Below the pieces are notes generated by a model that worked only from the letters and a program-made list of their open reading frames with translations, was not told the DNA's origin and did no database searches. Shown piece after piece: positions 19,313 to 21,425 of a stretch of DNA of 21,425 bases. The translations under genes and the position numbers were made by a program. Each line of letters opens with the position of its first letter. Positions within the stretch are counted from its first letter, which is position 1. The DNA is from Lactifluus volemus (lineage: Eukaryota; Basidiomycota; Agaricomycetes; Russulales; Russulaceae), in the NCBI GenBank assembly GCA_022376515.1, contig WTXI01000500.1, positions 1 to 21,425 of the forward strand. The letters are read 5' to 3'.

Positions 19313-21425
19313 TTAAAGCTTCTTCCGTTTATTGGGTGTAGTACCACCCTCGGGCTCAGAGTGGCCTCCTCTCTCCCTCAGCCTTTTGCTAGACCTCGAC
19401 CCGGTGGGGCTAGTATCGCTCGCAACTGTTGTGTCATTTCCATGGCTTTGGCTGTCAACTCCTCTGGCGATATCACGTGGACTATTGTTGTAATTGGCAC
19501 TAGTAGAGGCCGTGACGGCAACGTTCGGTCGATGCCTCGCTCTTGTTGGCGATGTTGGTGCTAGCAGGGGTGGGTGCGCTACAACTTTATCGTCATCCAT
19601 TTGGCCGCTCTCCAGGTCCAGATCCGCTGTTGGAGCGCCTAAAGTTCGTGGTCCTGGTATTTTCGTAGGGGAGAGTGATTTGCCGTAACTCCTGCTGACA
19701 GTTGTGAACTGGTTCAGGAACGGCGACCCATTCTCGCCGCTATCGCCTGGCCCCGCAGTGAAGCTCTTGTTGAAGCTTGAGACCCGCGAGAACGTCCTTG
19801 GTGTGCAAGGGCGCTCGGGGATGCCATCGGATTCGGAACCCTGTATGTCGATGCTGGTGGGCTCTGGGACTTTCACAACTCGAGCCAGTAAAGAACGGTA
19901 ACCCGCCTGGACGATACCAAAGAATCTGTGTTGCTCCTCAGCAATGTATTCGGGCGAAGGGGAAGAGAATGGGCGAACCGAACTTCTTTTGTATAGACGC
20001 GCAGGAGTATCTCCGCGAAGTTTGCTGGCATGAGTAAAGAGAGATCTCCTCGCTGTGCGTGGAAGCATTCTAAATCCAGATCAAAGGGGTGATCCGGAGT
20101 ATAGGTTGCATAAGGCATACTATTAGGCCGATTTTTTGGATAGAACTTCACAAAGTCCAGTGGGCTTTTGTCTTTCATCCCATAATGCATGGGGATCACT
20201 TTGACGATCACCTTTTCTGGTGTGAGATCCTCGATATCTTCGGGGTGATGGCATCACCCTCATCGTCGACCTCAGGATCTAAAGGAGACGTAGATTTTCC
20301 AACGCGGATGGTACACCCCCGCTTTGCCTCGGCGACAATACCTTCGGGGGTAATATTTTCTTCAAGCAGCTCGCGGTGCTCCCAATCAAAGACTTTATAA
20401 TCAACACAACGATATAGGTCACGGTTCTGAATCCGCTCGAGAATTCTCTGTGCATCTCGAAGTTCCTGACACGATAGGTTAATATTGATCTAGCTAGAAA
20501 TCAAAGGCGGTTAAGCTCACTGGTGCCTGGGAGCGCTGGATTTCCGTCCTGATATCGTCAGTAAGTCCAAGGTATCTCTTTGGATCATATATCTGTTCTG
20601 CGATCTTGAGGTATGGTTCCGCCGCAAGCATCGCATCAACTAGCATGTGTTCGATGGCCTTGGCTGTCAGCAGTTGCTTTTAGCATGCCAGACATACGCA
20701 ACATAAGTACGGACGGACAGTTTTGTGGTTGTATATGCGCTTATGCATACTGAACCGTGTATAGCACAGTTCATAGATTTGATTTGCATCTTTGATATCA
20801 TAGCAAATTGCTGGTCAATCACTCGTGCTGAGCTGATGAGGCTGTGAACTCCCGGATTGTATCAACTTGCTGGTCAGAGAAATGAAAACTCTTACCGGGT
20901 AAGAGACACGTTTTGATTGTCGCCAATTGCTCGGGCATACGCGCAATATAGTCGAATCTAGCTGAGTTATGAGAGCCGAGTTAGGGAACGACGGTAACTT
21001 TACTTGTCCACATCGATGCCGTTCCTCTTGTTAGCAACGATCTCGAACAAGAACGGCTTCTCGTCGCTGCACAGAGATGAACATGGGAGGAACCAGAAAA
21101 TGAACAAAAACGCAGACCTGCATCTAAACTTCTCACCGCTCTCGCCAGCTATGAGGGCCTTGATGAATTGAACTTCATCAGGTGGTATATCCAAGTCATA
21201 TTGCTTCATCATGTCATCAAACATCATTAATGACGCGTCTTCGTGTTGCCACCCTTATCCTTGGGCAAAAACCCCGCTTCCCTATTACTAGATGTAAATG
21301 GCCCTGCCTTACAGTGAATGTACAGCTTACGATGCACGAGGAATGTATGTGCCATCCCACACGTCGTGACCTAGCGCCCAAGGCATGACCCAGGTCGTGA
21401 CAAAGACCGGCTAGCTCGACACATC
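19313..21425 (-). pseudogene. SAMHD1: SAMHD1-like HD-domain dNTP triphosphohydrolase, 5' end beyond the window, with apparent frameshifts
   Basis: The family hydrolyses dNTPs to deoxynucleosides and triphosphate. Recognisable blocks in order are AGLCHDLGH (HD motif, near 21390), MMFDDMMKQY, FLFEIVANKRNGIDVDK|FDYIAR, NVSLTR|LISSARVID, YDIKDANQIYELCYTRFSMHKRIYNHKT, AIEHMLVDAMLAAEPYLKIAEQIYDPKRYLGLTDDI, ILERIQNRDLYRCVDYKVFDW, VIVKVIPMHYGMKDKSPLDFVKFY, LLMPANFAEILLRVYTKE|QHRFFGIVQAGYR. A long Ser/Pro-rich tail follows, ending with a basic NKRKKL. Exons run about 21331-21425, 21137-21253, 21004-21066, 20896-20957, 20719-20841, 20521-20658, 19984-20465 and 19313-19933. The frame breaks near 21385 (two bases short after CHDLGH), between 20938 and 20939, near 20806 and near 20240; the intron 21067-21136 also joins out of phase. 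It is either a young pseudogene or a badly called stretch of sequence. Confidence 0.72.

Noticed and set aside
1..21425. CRISPR arrays, rRNA, tRNA genes or bacterial operon signals
   Set aside because: No regularly spaced repeats, no cloverleaf-like sequences noticed, and pervasive spliceosomal introns show that the DNA is eukaryotic.

Overview
The window looks like nuclear DNA of a filamentous basidiomycete, probably an agaricomycete. Genes are broken by many short introns (mostly 48-65 bp, GT-AG with CTNA-type branch sites). Intergenic gaps are 100-300 bp, and the families are typical of mushroom-forming fungi. All gene models below were spliced by hand from the sequence. The five models called intact each add up to a multiple of three and rebuild uninterrupted family motifs.

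Layout. 1-448 (+): decayed fragment of a protein-kinase-like gene at the left edge. 657-9543: a direct tandem duplication of a block of about 4.3-4.6 kb. Each copy holds, on the minus strand, a secreted S10 serine carboxypeptidase gene, a PdxT/SNO-type glutaminase gene (vitamin B6 synthesis), and the 3' end of the neighbouring gene. In copy 1 (657-4980) both genes are disabled; in copy 2 (4979-9543) both are intact. Copy 2 also carries a foldback insertion of about 148 bp that copy 1 lacks.

9268-10788 (-): a p31comet/MAD2L1BP-like protein; the duplication breakpoint lies in its last exon, leaving a truncated second tail at 4760-4980. 10903-13125 (-): an MCH1/nodulin-like MFS transporter with 10-nt and 21-nt microexons. 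13287-14782 (+): a PCD1-like Nudix hydrolase, divergent from the MFS gene across a 161-bp shared promoter. 15077-19062 (-): a 1226-residue inositol polyphosphate 5-phosphatase with a proline-rich N-terminus and a WD40-like region. 19313 to the right edge (-): a SAMHD1-like HD-domain dNTPase gene that shows several apparent frameshifts.

The genes do not form one pathway. They are ordinary housekeeping or accessory genes whose arrangement has been disturbed by a local duplication. The most informative parts are the duplication junction (3-bp microhomology), the one-sided decay of copy 1, the p31comet candidate, and the multiply frameshifted SAMHD1-like gene. I found no rRNA, tRNA, CRISPR array, or autonomous transposon.
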